NCBI RefSeq assembly: GCF_904849725.1
Contig: NC_058519.1
Location: forward strand, 536,122,316-536,186,315
DNA from: Hordeum vulgare subsp. vulgare
Taxonomy: Eukaryota; Streptophyta; Magnoliopsida; Poales; Poaceae
Reading direction: 5' to 3'
DNA: 64,000 bases
Below, one piece after another: positions 34,991 to 47,494 of the stretch. Every line of letters starts with the position of its first letter. The stretch's first letter is position 1. The notes beneath the pieces were generated by a model. That model worked only from the letters and a program-made list of their open reading frames with translations. It was not told where the DNA came from and ran no database searches. The translations under genes were made by a program, and so were the position numbers.

Positions 34991-35906
34991 ATTGGATTTG
35001 TCTTCCTGCATTGGGAATTAGTCTGGTTCACCAAGGCATGTAGCAAAATCATGCATTGATGAAGTTATTGTAGTGATAGTAATAGTAACGCTGGACAAGA
35101 TAAATGGTAACACCATTTTCATTAGTTTTCTTGCATCCAGACAAGAATTTTTTCGGGTCTCTAGAGATAGTATTCGAGTTAGCTTTCATCCTCTCTAGAG
35201 ACCCGATACTGCATGAAGATAGTAGTTCTTCTTAACCACCCACATCCTAAGGGATGGCTTAGAAGCAATAAGACATAAAGCAGCATCAGAGAATTTTGGC
35301 AATGTTGCCCTAATAGCATGTTTGACAGGAGGGTTAGAATACTCAAATGAATATGTAGAAAAGTCCTTAGATGGGTGAACGTAACTGTTCATGCCATAGT
35401 GTTGATATTCATGAGTCTTTTGAGTCCTTCCCTATGAAACATAGTTGTTAGTGCGATCATATGAAGACTTTGTCTTCTCGAAGGCATTGATCTAGGCAAT
35501 GTCTTCTTGAGAGATTACATCGTGACATTCACATGAAGCTTCTCAAGAAGACATTTGGGAAGCCAGATCGTCTTCTTGGGTGAATCATTCGTGCAGTTAG
35601 TGTGAATGAACCAAGAAAATACTTCACCATTTTGACATTTGAAAAATTGTAGTTGGAATCAAAGGATTCATCAATGATGATAGAATTAGCACAGGTAAAG
35701 CCACATAATGTGGATGGATCAACCGAGTGGCCCTTTGTAGCAACCCATGTGGTTTTCGGGTACTAATCAGGCTTCGAGTATGATCCATCAGCATTGATAT
35801 TTCTTTCGAAACCAACACCCTCTTTCCTAGGGTTTTTGTTCAGGATTGTCTTCTTGAGGACATCACACAAGATCTGATGTTCGTTTAGACTTTTATACAT
35901 ACCTGT
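34991..35906 (-). pseudogene. Degenerate gag-protease linker of Copia G
   Basis: Short broken frames consistent with the C-terminal gag/linker. The frame reaches the solo LTR D insertion site, with the matching sequence resuming at 39453. Confidence 0.55.
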
Positions 35907-36655
35907 TGTAACATCCCAAATTTTGGAATGTTAATAAAATTATTAGATGATTGTTTGTTTGCTTGAGTGATTGAAAACTTGAGTGATATTTGAAACTTTT
36001 CAAAAACTTTTGAATGAGAGGGAATAAAATGACTTTCCCCTTCTTTGGTAAATTCAAATTCAAAGGCAATGAGAGAAGATGACATGACTTCTTCAACTAT
36101 AAAGAATTTGAATCATGGTGGCCGTTGAATTTCTTTCGGTATTTGATTTCGAATTCATTTCGGCAGAAGATTTCAATCACACAAAAAAAATCTTTCTACG
36201 ATATTCTTGCCAAGCAAGAAGGAGAGGAGGTAACATGACACCGCAAAATTAATAAAAGTGAGATGAAAATAGTGCCAAAAATTTTAAAGCCAAATTTTGA
36301 ATTTTATTTGGATTTTTTTAAAACAATAAATTTTTATGAAGTTTTTCTTTTGTGAAAAATAATATGCCCACGTGGTGGGAATTATTTTTCTGAAAATTTC
36401 GATATATAATACTTATATATTTGGAATTTTATTTATTTTCTTTTATACATTTTTCTTTCCTAGTTTTGATAAATAGGAAACAGTCTTTTGTTAGAAAACG
36501 TACCTGGGCCACTTCAGGAAACAAATCAGGCCCATAACTCACCTTCTTCTTCTACCTCAAGCGCGTGCCTTTTGTGGCTATGGGAGAACCTTCCCAGGAA
36601 GCTTCCCCTCCGGGATTCGCGAGCTATACTCCCTCCCGGCGCCTCCCGTCACCAC

Positions 36656-36662
36656 TATAAGA
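36656..36662 (+). promoter_or_regulatory. TATA box in solo LTR D
   Basis: TATAAGA upstream of a GC-rich leader, at the position equivalent to TATAAAA (7437) in LTR A. Confidence 0.55.
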
Positions 36663-37094
36663 ATGCCCCGTCTCTCCTCTTTCCATTCCCCTAGAGAAAT
36701 CCTCGTTTCCCCGCCCGTAGCCTCGGCGCCACCATCGCCATCTTCTGTGTCGACAGGAGCTCAGCAGGAGCATAACCCCAGCGCCCCCTCCAGGAGCTCC
36801 CTACCTCGCCCCAGTGCCTTCCCCTACCCCCTGCGCACCCCACCCCTGCACCCCCTTGCCCCTGCAGCCACCCCAACCCCGGCAGGACTCCCTGCCACCT
36901 CTCGCAGGAGCCCCCTGCACCTCCCCATCCTCCCCTCGCCCCCAGGGACCCCCTCTCCCCTCCCAGGAGCGCCCCCCTGCTCCTCCTCATCGCCCCCTCT
37001 CCCCCCGCCGGAGATCCCTCCACCTCGCCGGAGTGCCCTCCCCACCGGCGCAGCACACCATTGCCAGGAGCAGCCCTGCTGCGTTTCAGCCATG

Positions 37095-38200
37095 GTGAGC
37101 AGATCCCATCCCTTTGTTTTTTTTCATTTTAGTTTTGCACCCTTAGATCATATGTTAACGGTTTAGATTAGATACAACTTACCCCTTTGGTTTAGTTAGA
37201 AAACCGGTTTTTTCTGTTAGTTAGATTATAAAAAACCGAAAGGGTTTTTATTCTATTGCGGCCGCCCTCTAGACAGCCAAAAACGCAAACACCCAACAAC
37301 CAATCAGATCTCGCCACGTCGCCGTTTTCATTTTCAGATTAATTCCGTAACAGATTTAGTTCCGTTCTTGTTTAGCTTATAACTTTTGATCTAGAAGTCC
37401 AATGATGCTGATTCTTTTTGAGTTAGATCACAAATTTCTTGTAGTTTCCGAAAATATATAATTTGTCTATCTTTGGATTTATAAAATTTGAATTAGATCA
37501 GATTTGATATAAATCTTATTTTGCTTATACCGGGAGTTTAAAAATAGCTTTTAAATTAATTCTTTTTGCTACTGTTTCCTATTGATCGTATCTTTCAGTA
37601 GTTTAAGTTTATTTTTTTTTAAATATTTCTACTTGGATTTTTTACCAAAACAGATTATGGTTTAGTTCTTTTAGGATTATGACTATTTCCTTTTCTATAA
37701 TTGTTTTTGAATTATTTTCTTTTATATTTGAGAAAGTTTATATTTTGTTTTCTGTTAGTTAACAGTAGGTTTTCAAAAGAAACAAAATTTTCATTTTATT
37801 TGTTATCATGAAATCAATTCTAGTTCTCTAATAACTTGCAATTGATTTCCCTACTATTTTAACTCCCATTTGAAAATATTTTCAAATAGTTTTATGAAAA
37901 ACACTTTATTTTATCTTAGTTAATTATATATTTTTTCTCTGTTATTTTAGTGTTTTATTTTCAGTTAGAACAAAAACTATTTAGTGTTTGATGTAGTAGA
38001 AGACTCCCTAGTTTTCTTTGAAATTTCCTTGGATTCTTATTCGCTCTCTCTTTTGTTTTGATTGCTAGAATGATTGCTAGTATGAGTTCTTACGTGAAAG
38101 ATATGTTTGTTATATAGATTTCATCGGAGAGTGGCGAGTAGTCTATCAAGTTATTTCTCGAGAAACAATAATTCTTCCTCGTCAATATCACCAGGCAAGT
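37095..38200 (+). other. Predicted leader intron, micro-exon and GC-type donor in solo LTR D
   Basis: CATG|GTGAGC at 37095 is a donor match. TATATAG at 38117 precedes a 77-nt segment that ends CCAG|GCAAGT at 38194/38195, a perfect GC-AG donor consensus. The surrounding sequence has diverged from LTR A, while these short sites are kept. Confidence 0.45.
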
Positions 38201-39452
38201 CATTTGATCATGTATCACCTATGTTTTATGCATCGTAGTTCTACCATCCTATGCCCAATTGCATGCTGAGTAGGTACTTGGAAATTATGGTTACATATTG
38301 TAGTATCATGTGGTAGGCACCCAACAACCCTGTTACTTGGCCCGGGACGACAAATTTCATATTGCTATGCTTGAGTAGACGGGATTCTGGTTGAGAGTTT
38401 ATCACGAGTGATGCGAGAATAATTTAATAACCAAGACCGGTTAAGTCAAGACTTTTCAAGACCTCATGATGCAATGCAACTCTGGGTGAAGGACGGTTGA
38501 TCGGCTCCCTGGAGAAACCAGTGGATGACCCGGGATGCTGGAGACGTGCCATGACATCTTGTGGAAAGCTTCACCCAGACTCAAAGAGACGGACGGATAT
38601 TTTCAAGACCCAAGGCTTACTTGCACAGCCACATGTCATTATGTGCTCTGGCTTGGTTGGACAACGCGACGACTCTGGACAGGCGGTGCTAGCAGATGTA
38701 GAAGAACGGTAGGATTTGGATGGGCACCGACAGGGATTCAGAGGGACCCGTTGAAAGACCATGTTAATCATCCGGTCTTCAAACACCCTGAAGTGCGAGG
38801 ACATACATGGAGGCGATCAAATCTTGTGGGGAACGTGTGCAAAACTCTGCAGAGTACTCAAACCTAATCGATTAGCCGTGTCCATGGTCATGGACAACTT
38901 GAGCCAAAGGAACTGAAGTTATCGGGAATTCTCAACACCATTATAAATACTTGATGAGGGTAATATTGATAACTTGGGTATGAGAACTGGTTGGCGGAAC
39001 CAGCTCATTAACAACCAACAACGTAGTAATATTTTGCTTTTAGCCCCTCTCTTGTGGTAGGAGAAAACATTGCTTTTTGCTAAAAACTTACAACCCCACC
39101 TGCCATATATGCATATAGTATAGATGACATTTTACCCCCTCTCATATGGGACTTGCCAGCATATTCAATATGCTGACCTACACGGCTGCAACGTCTTATG
39201 TTGCAGATATTTCCTCGATGAGTAAGAGTACGATTCAGGGTTACGGTCCTCACTCAACTTGTCGTTGGTGTTTATTGGGACTCGACTCCCTTGACTGCTT
39301 CCGCTAAGATTTTAAGGTATATATCAGTTTTACGCTATTTACATGTGATTGCACTTTGATATATACATTTATGTATTGTGTGTGCCACCATACTGATCCA
39401 GGGATGGCACAGAAACACAGAGGCTTGACTCGTTTTGAGTCGGGTCGCTACA

Positions 39453-41249
39453 CCTGTCTCAAACAATGTCTTCAACTTGTCATTGTCATTAGTAATTTCC
39501 TTAAATGAGGGGTTAGATACCATGGATACAGTTGAAGATATTGCATTTTTGGAAGCATTTGAACATTCAGCATTGGAATCATTAGATTCACGAGGAAGGA
39601 ATTTTAAGCACGGAGCATCAAATTAATCATGAGTGGTACTGATCTCTTTAGCAAGGAGCGAGTCGTTTTCCTTCCGAAGATCCTCATAAGCCTCTTTCAA
39701 CTTCTCAACATCAAGTTTTCTTTGAAGATATTCAAGAGAAAGCTTCTCATGATCAGTTGAGAGAGAGAGAGTCAAGATGATTTTTGTGATGCTCAAACCT
39801 TGAACGAAGATCTCACATATCTTTTCCCATATCTTCGTTGAGACTCATCTCGCTGCGCAACAGGTCATCGCTTTCTCTAGAGTAAGTTGCATTTTTTCAT
39901 ACCATTATGCTGCTTAGTAGCAATTTTGACAAGTTTAGAGTAGCTAGGTTTCAAGTCATCATCAGTTTCAGTTTCGCTATCACAGTCATAGCATGAAGAT
40001 TTTGAGGATACCTTAGAGCCTTTTGCCATGACGTAGTAGGCTGGAGCATTGTCGTCGTCACTAGATTCAGAGTTCATGAAGTGATCATTATCTTCAAAAT
40101 CAAAGACAGACGAGGCGACAAATGCAAAATCCATTGCAAAACCAGCAACTTCAGAATCAGACTCCTCCTCACATCTCTCTTCAGCTTGAGAACCAGATTC
40201 AGCATCGGAATCCATCTCCATGCCAATGAAAGTGTGTGCCTTGGAGCTCTTATTATGCGAGCAAGACTTGTATGAAGACTTGTGATACTTCTTATTATTC
40301 TTGTCATCAAAATCACAGTTCTTTCTCTTCTTCTCTGATTCCTTCTCCCATTAAGGAAAATCAGCGATGAAGTGACCTACGTTCTTGCACTTGTGATAGG
40401 ATTGTTTCTTGTTGTCATGTGAAGACATTTCGCGAGATTTCTTGGAGTCACGCCTTGAATACTTTGCAAAACATTTTGACTTGGCAAACTTCTGGAACTT
40501 TCGGACAACAAGAGTGGGTTCTTTGACAAAGTCTTCGGCACCATCAGCTTTGCATCCAGATTCGCTTTCAAATGAAGACACAACCTTTGCCTTCAGTGCA
40601 TGAGAACGACCATAGCTGGAACCATTAATTTCCGTTTTCTCAGCTTGTTGGAATTTGTGAGTGTTGAGCCTCACACGTATATTAGCAGAATACAATTCCT
40701 TGAATTTAGGGCGTTCTTGGATCATGAGAGTAAGAGTGTCAAAGGAAGTGTCGAGAGATCTCAATAGCTTCTTGAAAACTTCATGTTTGGTGATATCAGT
40801 GGCGCCTAGTGCATTCAGCTCATTTGAGATATTAGTCACACAATCAAATGTGAGTTGGAATTTTTTGTTGTCAAGCCTCTTGAAGCGGTTGAACAGGTTG
40901 CGAACCACATCTACATACAAGTCTGTTTGTGATGAGACACCTTCATTGACTTTGGATAGCCACTCCCAGATTGACCACGCAGTATCAAGGGCACTCGCAT
41001 GGACGTATTGTCCTTGGTCAGGTGACCACGGATGATGTTCTTGGCTGTGGAGTCCGGTTGAGCAAATCTCTTCAAATCAGCAAAAGTGACACCTTCGCCA
41101 ATCCTGGGAACACCAGCCATGACGACATACCAAAGGTCGTTGTCAATGGCTTCGAGATGCATGCCCATCTTGTTCTTCCAATATGGGTAATCAGTGCCAT
41201 CAAAGACACGTCACGTAGAGGAAACCTTAATTATCCCTGAAGTCGACAT
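39453..41249 (-). pseudogene. Copia G gag
   Basis: Starts at the ATG on the minus strand at 41249 (MSTSGIIKVS). DYPYWKNKM and LWYVV mark the UBN2-type gag domain. A TGA interrupts near residue 12 and a frameshift lies near 41017; the frame then runs from 40920 to 40351. The zinc knuckle near 40385 has lost two of four ligands: first Cys is Tyr, last Cys is Phe. After a TAA the acidic, serine-rich linker continues (39877-40221) and reaches solo LTR D at 39457. Confidence 0.85.
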
Positions 41250-41299
41250 AGCTAAAAGTCTAGGTGGTTAAACCCAAACACATAACAAGGGAGTACCTT

Positions 41300-41311
41300 G
41301 CTCTGATACCA
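41300..41311 (-). other. Primer binding site of Copia G
   Basis: Minus-strand TGGTATCAGAGC is a perfect initiator tRNA-Met site, two bases from the LTR end at 41314. Confidence 0.92.
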
Positions 41312-41313
41312 AT

Positions 41314-42162
41314 TGAAAGTGCTAGTTATCAGCTAGAGGGGGGTGAATAGGCGATTTTAATGAAAATCTTCAAAAGAGTAAATGTATTCAAAGTTAAGCA
41401 AAAGCGATACATGATGAGGTAGGGATAAGTATCAAGGATCTATGCAAAGCATGCAATACTATGAAGACATCCAATCATGCAAATCATAGTTATCATGCAC
41501 ACTAAGATATATCACAGATAAACTTAGGTGGTATGAAGATAAACAACAGTTGGGAATGTCTTCACAGAAAGTCTTCGGGGTGGGATGATCAAGCAATGGC
41601 TTCACATTATAGTAAGTAAATAGAGTGAAGGATAGCACCAGTAGCTTGACGAAGACACATGATTTGTTGGATCAGTTCCAGTTGTTGTGACAAATGTACT
41701 TCTGGTTGGGGAGGCCTAGACCTCGTATTCAACTTGATTCTCTTGAGCCGGAGTCTCTTAGACAACACCCAATCACTGTGGTAAGTCTTGAGGCGAGACT
41801 TCTGAATCCCGTACGAACTTGGTCACCCGTCAATCCATAATGACTCTTGCATTGATCTAGACCATGGTAACCTGGCAATCCACGATGACTCTTGGATGCA
41901 CTACACCACGACGCCTAACCGTCAGGAAGATCCCAGTCTTCAAGTGTAAAAAGTCTTTAATTCTCTCAAAACAGAATGACTTCGGTAATGCTCAAACACT
42001 CTCACTCTAATTGTTTGGGTTTATCCTCGTAGGATAGTTCTCTCTCTCAATATATTCGAGGTGGGTTCATCCAAAACGACAACAGCCATATCAACTCTGA
42101 GCAGCAACCAACTTATGGTGGAGGAGGTGGGCTATTTATAGTCAACATGCAACCCTACTTGA
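41314..42162 (-). repeat. 5' LTR of Copia G, inner part
   Basis: On the minus strand it ends CTAGCACTTTCA next to the primer site. The other part is at 49115-49614, separated by element C. The combined length is about 1.35 kb. Confidence 0.88.
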
Positions 42163-43781
42163 TGATACGTCTCAAACGTATCTATAATTTTTTATGGTTT
42201 CATGATGTTATCTTGTCATCTTTGGATGTTTTATGTACCTTTTATATCTTTTTTGGGACTAACTTATTAATTCAGTGCCAAGTGCAAGTTCCTATTTTTT
42301 CTGTGTTTTTGGCTCTTTTCAGATCTGATTTTGGAACGGAGTCCAAATGGAATAAAATCCCCGAAATGATTTTTTCCCTAATGAAAGAAGATCAGGGGGC
42401 TTGTGGGACAAGCCAGGAGGGCTGCAGGGAGCCCACAAGCCCCCACTCCGCCACCATGGGGGCGCCGCTGGGTAGGCTTGTGGCCTCCCTGGCACCCCCT
42501 GACCTAGATCTTGCGCCTATATATTCCCTAAAAATCAGAAAATAATCAAGGGATCCACGAAAATACTTTTCCGTCGCTGCAAGCTTCCGTTTCCGCGAGA
42601 TCTCATCTGGAGACCCTTCCCGGTGCCCTGCCGGAGGGGACTTTGGAGTTGGAGGGATTATTCATCATCATCATCGCCCCTCCAATGACTCGTGAGTAGT
42701 TCGCTTCAGACCTACGGGTCCGTACTTAGTAGCTAGATGGCTTCTTCTCTCTCTCTTGGATCTTCAATACAAAGTTCTCCATGATCTTCATGGAGATCTA
42801 TCCGATGTAATCTTCTTTGGCGGTGTGTTTGTCGAGATTCGATGAATTGTGGATATGTGATCAGATTATCTATGATATATATTTTAGTCTTTGCTAATTT
42901 CCGATATGCATGATTTGATATCCTTGTAAGTCTCTTCGAGTCTTGGGTTTTGTTTGGCCAACTAGATCTATGATTCTTGCAATGGGAGAAGTGCTTGGTT
43001 TTGGGTTCTTACCGTGTGGTGACCTTTCCCAGTGACAGTAGGGGCAGCAAGGCACACATCGTGTAGTTGCCATCAAGGGTAACAAGGTGGGCTCTGTCGT
43101 AGATATGAGATTGTCCATCTACATCATGTCATCTTGCTTAAGGCGTTACTCTGTTCTTTTGGACTTAATACACTAGATGCATGCTGGATAGCGGTCGACG
43201 TGTGGAGTAATAGTAGTAGATGCATAAAGTATCGGTCTACTTGTTTTGGACGTGATGCCTATAGATATAATCATTGCCATAGATGACGTCACGACTTTGT
43301 GCGGTTCTATCAATTGCTCGACAGTAATTTGTTCACCCACCGTCTACTTGCTTTCATGAGAGAAGCGACTAGTAAACACTATGGCCCCCGGGTCTATTCA
43401 CACTCATCGTTTCCACTTTCGCTTTTACTTTGCTTTGTTATTTTGTTGCTTTTAGTTCTCACTTGGCAAACAATCTATAAGTGATTGGCAACCCCTTCAT
43501 AGCGTTGGGAACAAGCTTTTTGTGTTTGTGCAGGCTCTTGTGATACTCCTTCACTGGATCGATACCTTGGTTCTCAAACTGAGGGAAATACTTACCACCG
43601 CTGCGCTACATCACCCTTTCTGCTTCGAGGGAACACCAACGCAAGGCTCCAAGGCCACGGGGGAAATCCTTTGCATATTTGCCTAGGAAGTCCCTTAAGG
43701 CGTAGCCGTAGCAGAAGGATTCCTCGTGCCGTCGACACACCTATTTCTGGCGCCATTGGAAGGTCTTTTGTTGCAGTAGCA
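42163..43781 (+). repeat. 5' LTR of element C (1619 bp)
   Basis: TG...CA ends, flanked on the left by CTTGA. The last 75 bases contain a second primer-site-like sequence (TGGCGCCATTGG at 43748) and GTAGCAGAAG at 43708, repeated across the LTR end at 43776. Confidence 0.93.
42518..42525 (+). promoter_or_regulatory. TATA box in the 5' LTR of C
   Basis: TATATATT after a GC-rich block; conserved at 47849-47856 in the 3' LTR. Confidence 0.6.
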
Positions 43782-43791
43782 GAAGTATTTC

Positions 43792-43809
43792 TAGCGCCGT
43801 TGCCGGGGA
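43792..43809 (+). other. Primer binding site of element C, tRNA-Asp type
   Basis: TAGCGCCGTTGCCGGGGA differs from the plant tRNA-Asp site by one base (A for G at position 2). It lies ten bases after the LTR end. Confidence 0.88.
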
Positions 43810-44050
43810 GGAGAGATCTATCCAAGTAGGTCTCACAAACTCATCTCTTGCATTTACTTTTTTTGCCAGTTGCCTCTCGTTTTCCTCTCCCCCACTTCAT
43901 ATTTGTCGTTTTCATTTGCCTTTCTCCTTTGCCATTTTCTTTTGCCTTTTGCCTTTTTCGTTCGCCGTTTTCTCTCACTTGCTTTCTGATCGCCTGTGTG
44001 CCATGTGCCTTCAATATGCTTGCATCTTCGCTTGCTGAAAATCTAGTGAT

Positions 44051-44758
44051 ATGGATCCTCATCCCCTAGCTAATCTCTTTAAGAGACCCACTTATGTGGA
44101 ACGAATTGCTAGTGAGTTGAGTGCACTTGACTTTCTCTATGGAGTTTTGCTTGAGATGCGTGAATCTGAAACTCGTGATGAAGAAATTCATGAAGTGATT
44201 CACGAGGGCTCCTTGAATGAAAAGCATGATTGCAGTGGTTTCACTATAAATCCTATTAGTGACAATCATGCTAAGAATATGCAAAACCCTAAGCTTGGGG
44301 ATGCTAGTTTTGCTTTGTCCACTACTTGTTGCAATAATCATGATTGGGGTGATGATCTTTCTTATTATCTTGAAAATTTGTTCAAACCTCATGATGAATA
44401 TGATATTTGCAACAATATTGAAAGTGGGATTGGAGAAGTCATGACTTTAGATGATAATCCCACTATTTTTGAAGAGCGTCAACTTTGCATGCATGTGGAT
44501 CATGAAAAAAATATCCTATGTGATAGTTACATTGTTGAATTCGAATATGATCCCACATGTAATTGTTATGAGAGAGGAAAATATTTTGGTAGAAACTTTC
44601 ATGTTACCAAATTACCTCTCGTTAGGTGGAGATTGCTATTGTCTCTTTCTTCTTCCTTTCATATGGCAACTATTGGTTATCTTGACAATTTGTTTTCCTA
44701 TAAAATGCCTATGCATAGGAAGTATGTTAGACTTAGATGTGGTTTTCACATGCTTTAG
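44051..44758 (+). CDS. Intact ORF of a non-autonomous Athila-like element, function unknown
   Basis: A 235-residue uninterrupted frame is the only long ORF in element C. The start MDPHPLAN comes about 240 bases after the primer site. The protein is acidic, rich in His, Asp, Asn and Cys, with a CxC pair near residue 175. The C-terminal part (about 190-235) is basic and hydrophobic. I see no gag knuckle, protease, RT or integrase motif. It may be a diverged gag N-terminus or a lineage-specific protein. Its equal position relative to the ORF at 14560 argues for a shared origin, but I see no clear alignment between them. Confidence 0.5.
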   Translation: MDPHPLANLFKRPTYVERIASELSALDFLYGVLLEMRESETRDEEIHEVIHEGSLNEKHDCSGFTINPISDNHAKNMQNPKLGDASFALSTTCCNNHDWGDDLSYYLENLFKPHDEYDICNNIESGIGEVMTLDDNPTIFEERQLCMHVDHEKNILCDSYIVEFEYDPTCNCYERGKYFGRNFHVTKLPLVRWRLLLSLSSSFHMATIGYLDNLFSYKMPMHRKYVRLRCGFHML

Positions 44759-47494
44759 GATGCTCTCGTTGTGCTTCAATTCTTGTCTTTTGTGAGAGCA
44801 TCATTGAATGCCTAGCTAAGGGCGTTAAACAAAAGCGCTTGTTGGGAGGCAACCCAAGGAATCTATCCTTTTTCTTTCCGTTTTGTGTTTTCCACACTTT
44901 CATAATTCTGTTATGATTGTGTTTTTTGTGTTTCTTTTTGCGTTTGTGCCACGCAAAACAGTTATGATTAGTCTTGGGGATGATCGTTTGGTCATGCTGG
45001 AAAAGACAGAAACTTTCTGCTCACGAAAGGAATTTTCATTTTCTTTATGTAAGAGATTTTTAGTTGATTCTTTTTTCTGCTGATTTATAGCAAATTATTC
45101 AGACTGTCGTAATTTTTCAGAATTTTTGAAGTACCAGAAGTATACGAAATATACAGACTGCTACAGACTGGTCTGCTGTTAACAGATTCTGTTTTTGTTG
45201 TGTTGGTTGCTTATTTTGATGAATCTACGGATAGTATCGGGGGGTATTAGCCATGGAAGATTGAAAATATAGTAACACAACATCACCATAAGTAGAATTT
45301 AAGTTTGCTACCGTACCTAAGGAAGTGGTGGTTTGCTTTCTCATACTAATGTTATCACGAGTTTCTGTTTAAGTTTCGTGTTGTGAAGTTTTCATGTTTT
45401 GGGTGAAGTACTTATGGACAAAGAGATAAAGAGTGGCAAGATCTCAAGCTTGGGGATGACCAAGGCACCCCAAGAGATTCAAGGATGCCATAAAAGCCTA
45501 AGCTTGGGGATGCCCCGGGAAGGCATCCCCTCTCTCGTCTTCAATCCATCGGTAACGTTACTTGGGGCTATATTTTTATTCACCACATGTTATGTGTTTT
45601 TGCTTGGAGCGTCTTGTATCATAGGAGTATTTTATTTTTGTTGTGTCAAAATCATCCTTGCTGCACACCTAGAGAGAGAGACATGCACTCACCGTGATTT
45701 TGTCGGGCTTCACTTATATCTTTTGGTAGACAATTCAGCTCACATGTGCTTCACTTATATCTTTTGAGCTAGATACTTTTTCTCTTTGTGCTTCACTTAT
45801 ATATTTTAGAGCACATCGGTGCATGGCTTGGTAGTTGATCTATGCTTTTAAAGTAGTCTCAAAAGGGGTAGTTATCCAAAGGGATACGAAAACTTCCACC
45901 TTCATGTGCATTGAATAGTTGGAGAAGTTTTATTCATCTCAATTAGTTTTAAGTTGTGGTTTTGGTAATATTGAAGTTATGCTAGTAAGGTGTTGTGGAT
46001 TTAGAAATACTTGTGTTGAAGTTAATGATTCCCGTAGCATGCACGTATGGTGAACCGCTATATGATGAAATCTAAGCATGATTAGTCTATTGATTGTCAT
46101 CCTTTGCGTGGCGGTCGGGATCGCGCGATGGTTTATACCTACCAACCCTTCCCCTAGGAGTATGTGTTGAATGCTTTGTTTCGATTACTAATAAAACTTT
46201 TGCAACAAGTATATGAGTTATTCATGACTAATGTTGAGTCCATGGTTTAGATGCACTTTCACCTTCCACCATCACTATCTTCTTAGTGTCGTGCAACTTT
46301 CACCGGTGCACAAAACCCACCATTAGCCTCCCTCAAAACACCCACCATACCTACCTACTATGGCTTTTTCAAAGTCATTCCGAGATATATTGCCATGCAA
46401 CTACCACCATGACATGTGCCGTCACGTCTACATTGCCATTGCATGATCGTAAGATAGCTAGCATGATGTTTCCATTATTGTCTATGCCATGCCAGATCAT
46501 TTCCACGGTACACTACCGAAGGCATTCCATATAGAGTCATAGTTGCTCTAAGTTTTGAGTTGGAAGTGTGATGATCATCATTGATGGAGCATTGTCCCAT
46601 GTGAGGAAATAAAAGAGGCCAAAGAATCCCACCAAAATAAAAAATAAAAAATAAATAAATAAAGAGGCCAAAGGTCCAACCAAAAAAATAAAAAAATGAG
46701 AGAAAAAGAGAGAAGTGACAATGCTACCACTTTTTCCACACTTGTGCATATTAAGCACCATGATCTTCATGATTGAGAGTCTCTCGTTTTGTCACCACCA
46801 TATAGCTAGTGGGAAATTTTCATTATATAACTTGGCTTGTATATTCCAATGATAGGCTTCCTCAAAATTGCCCTAGGTCTTCGTGAGCAAGCAAGTTGGA
46901 TGCACACCCACTAGTTTTCTTTAAGAGCTTTCACATACTCTTAGCTCTAGTGCATCATTTGTATGGAAATCCCTACTCATTCACATTGATATCTGTTGAT
47001 TAGCATCTCCACAGCTTATTGATATGCCTAGTTAATGTGATCATCTTCTCCTTTTTTGTCTTGCAACCTCCACCACACTCCACACCATCTATAGTGCTAT
47101 AACCATGGCTCACGCTCATGTATTGCGTGAGAGTTGAAAAGGTTTGAGGAAGTAAAGGTGTGAAACAATTACTTGGCCAATACCGGGGTTGTGCATGATT
47201 TAAATTCGTTGTGCAATGATGGTAGAGCATAGCCAGACTATATGCTTTTGTAGGGATAACTTTCTTTTGGCCGTGTTATTTTGAAAGTTCATGATTACCT
47301 TGCTAGTTTGCTTGAATTATTATTGTTTCGACGTCAATAGAAAACTATTGTTTTGAATCTAATGGACCTGAACTTTCACGTCACATAAGAGGACTTACAA
47401 AGGACATCTATGCTAGGTAGCATGAAAGCATCAAAAATTCATTCTTTATCACTTCCCTACTCGAGGACGAGCAGGAGTTAAGCTTGGGGATGCT
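44759..47494 (+). other. Non-coding 3' interior and polypurine tract of element C
   Basis: No ORF of note. AGCTTGGGGATG occurs near 45448, 45500 and 47481. The final copy is inside the polypurine tract (47467-47494) that abuts the 3' LTR. Element E carries the homologous region in reverse at 11541-13864. Confidence 0.75.

Larger units (their letters stand above)
35907..39452 (+). mobile_element. Solo LTR D, same family as element A (3546 bp)
   Basis: Begins TGTAACATCCC and ends GGGTCGCTACA like LTR A. It is flanked by the 5-bp duplication CCTGT (35902-35906 and 39453-39457). No internal region remains, so it arose by LTR-LTR recombination. It is diverged from LTR A and about 480 bases longer, but keeps the TATA box, donor, micro-exon and GC donor. 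It splits the gag linker of Copia G. Confidence 0.95.

Noticed and set aside
36663..37166. Proline/serine-rich frame of 167 codons in solo LTR D
   Set aside because: Lies in the GC-rich leader of the LTR, same place as 7291-7722 in LTR A but not conserved in sequence; composition artefact.
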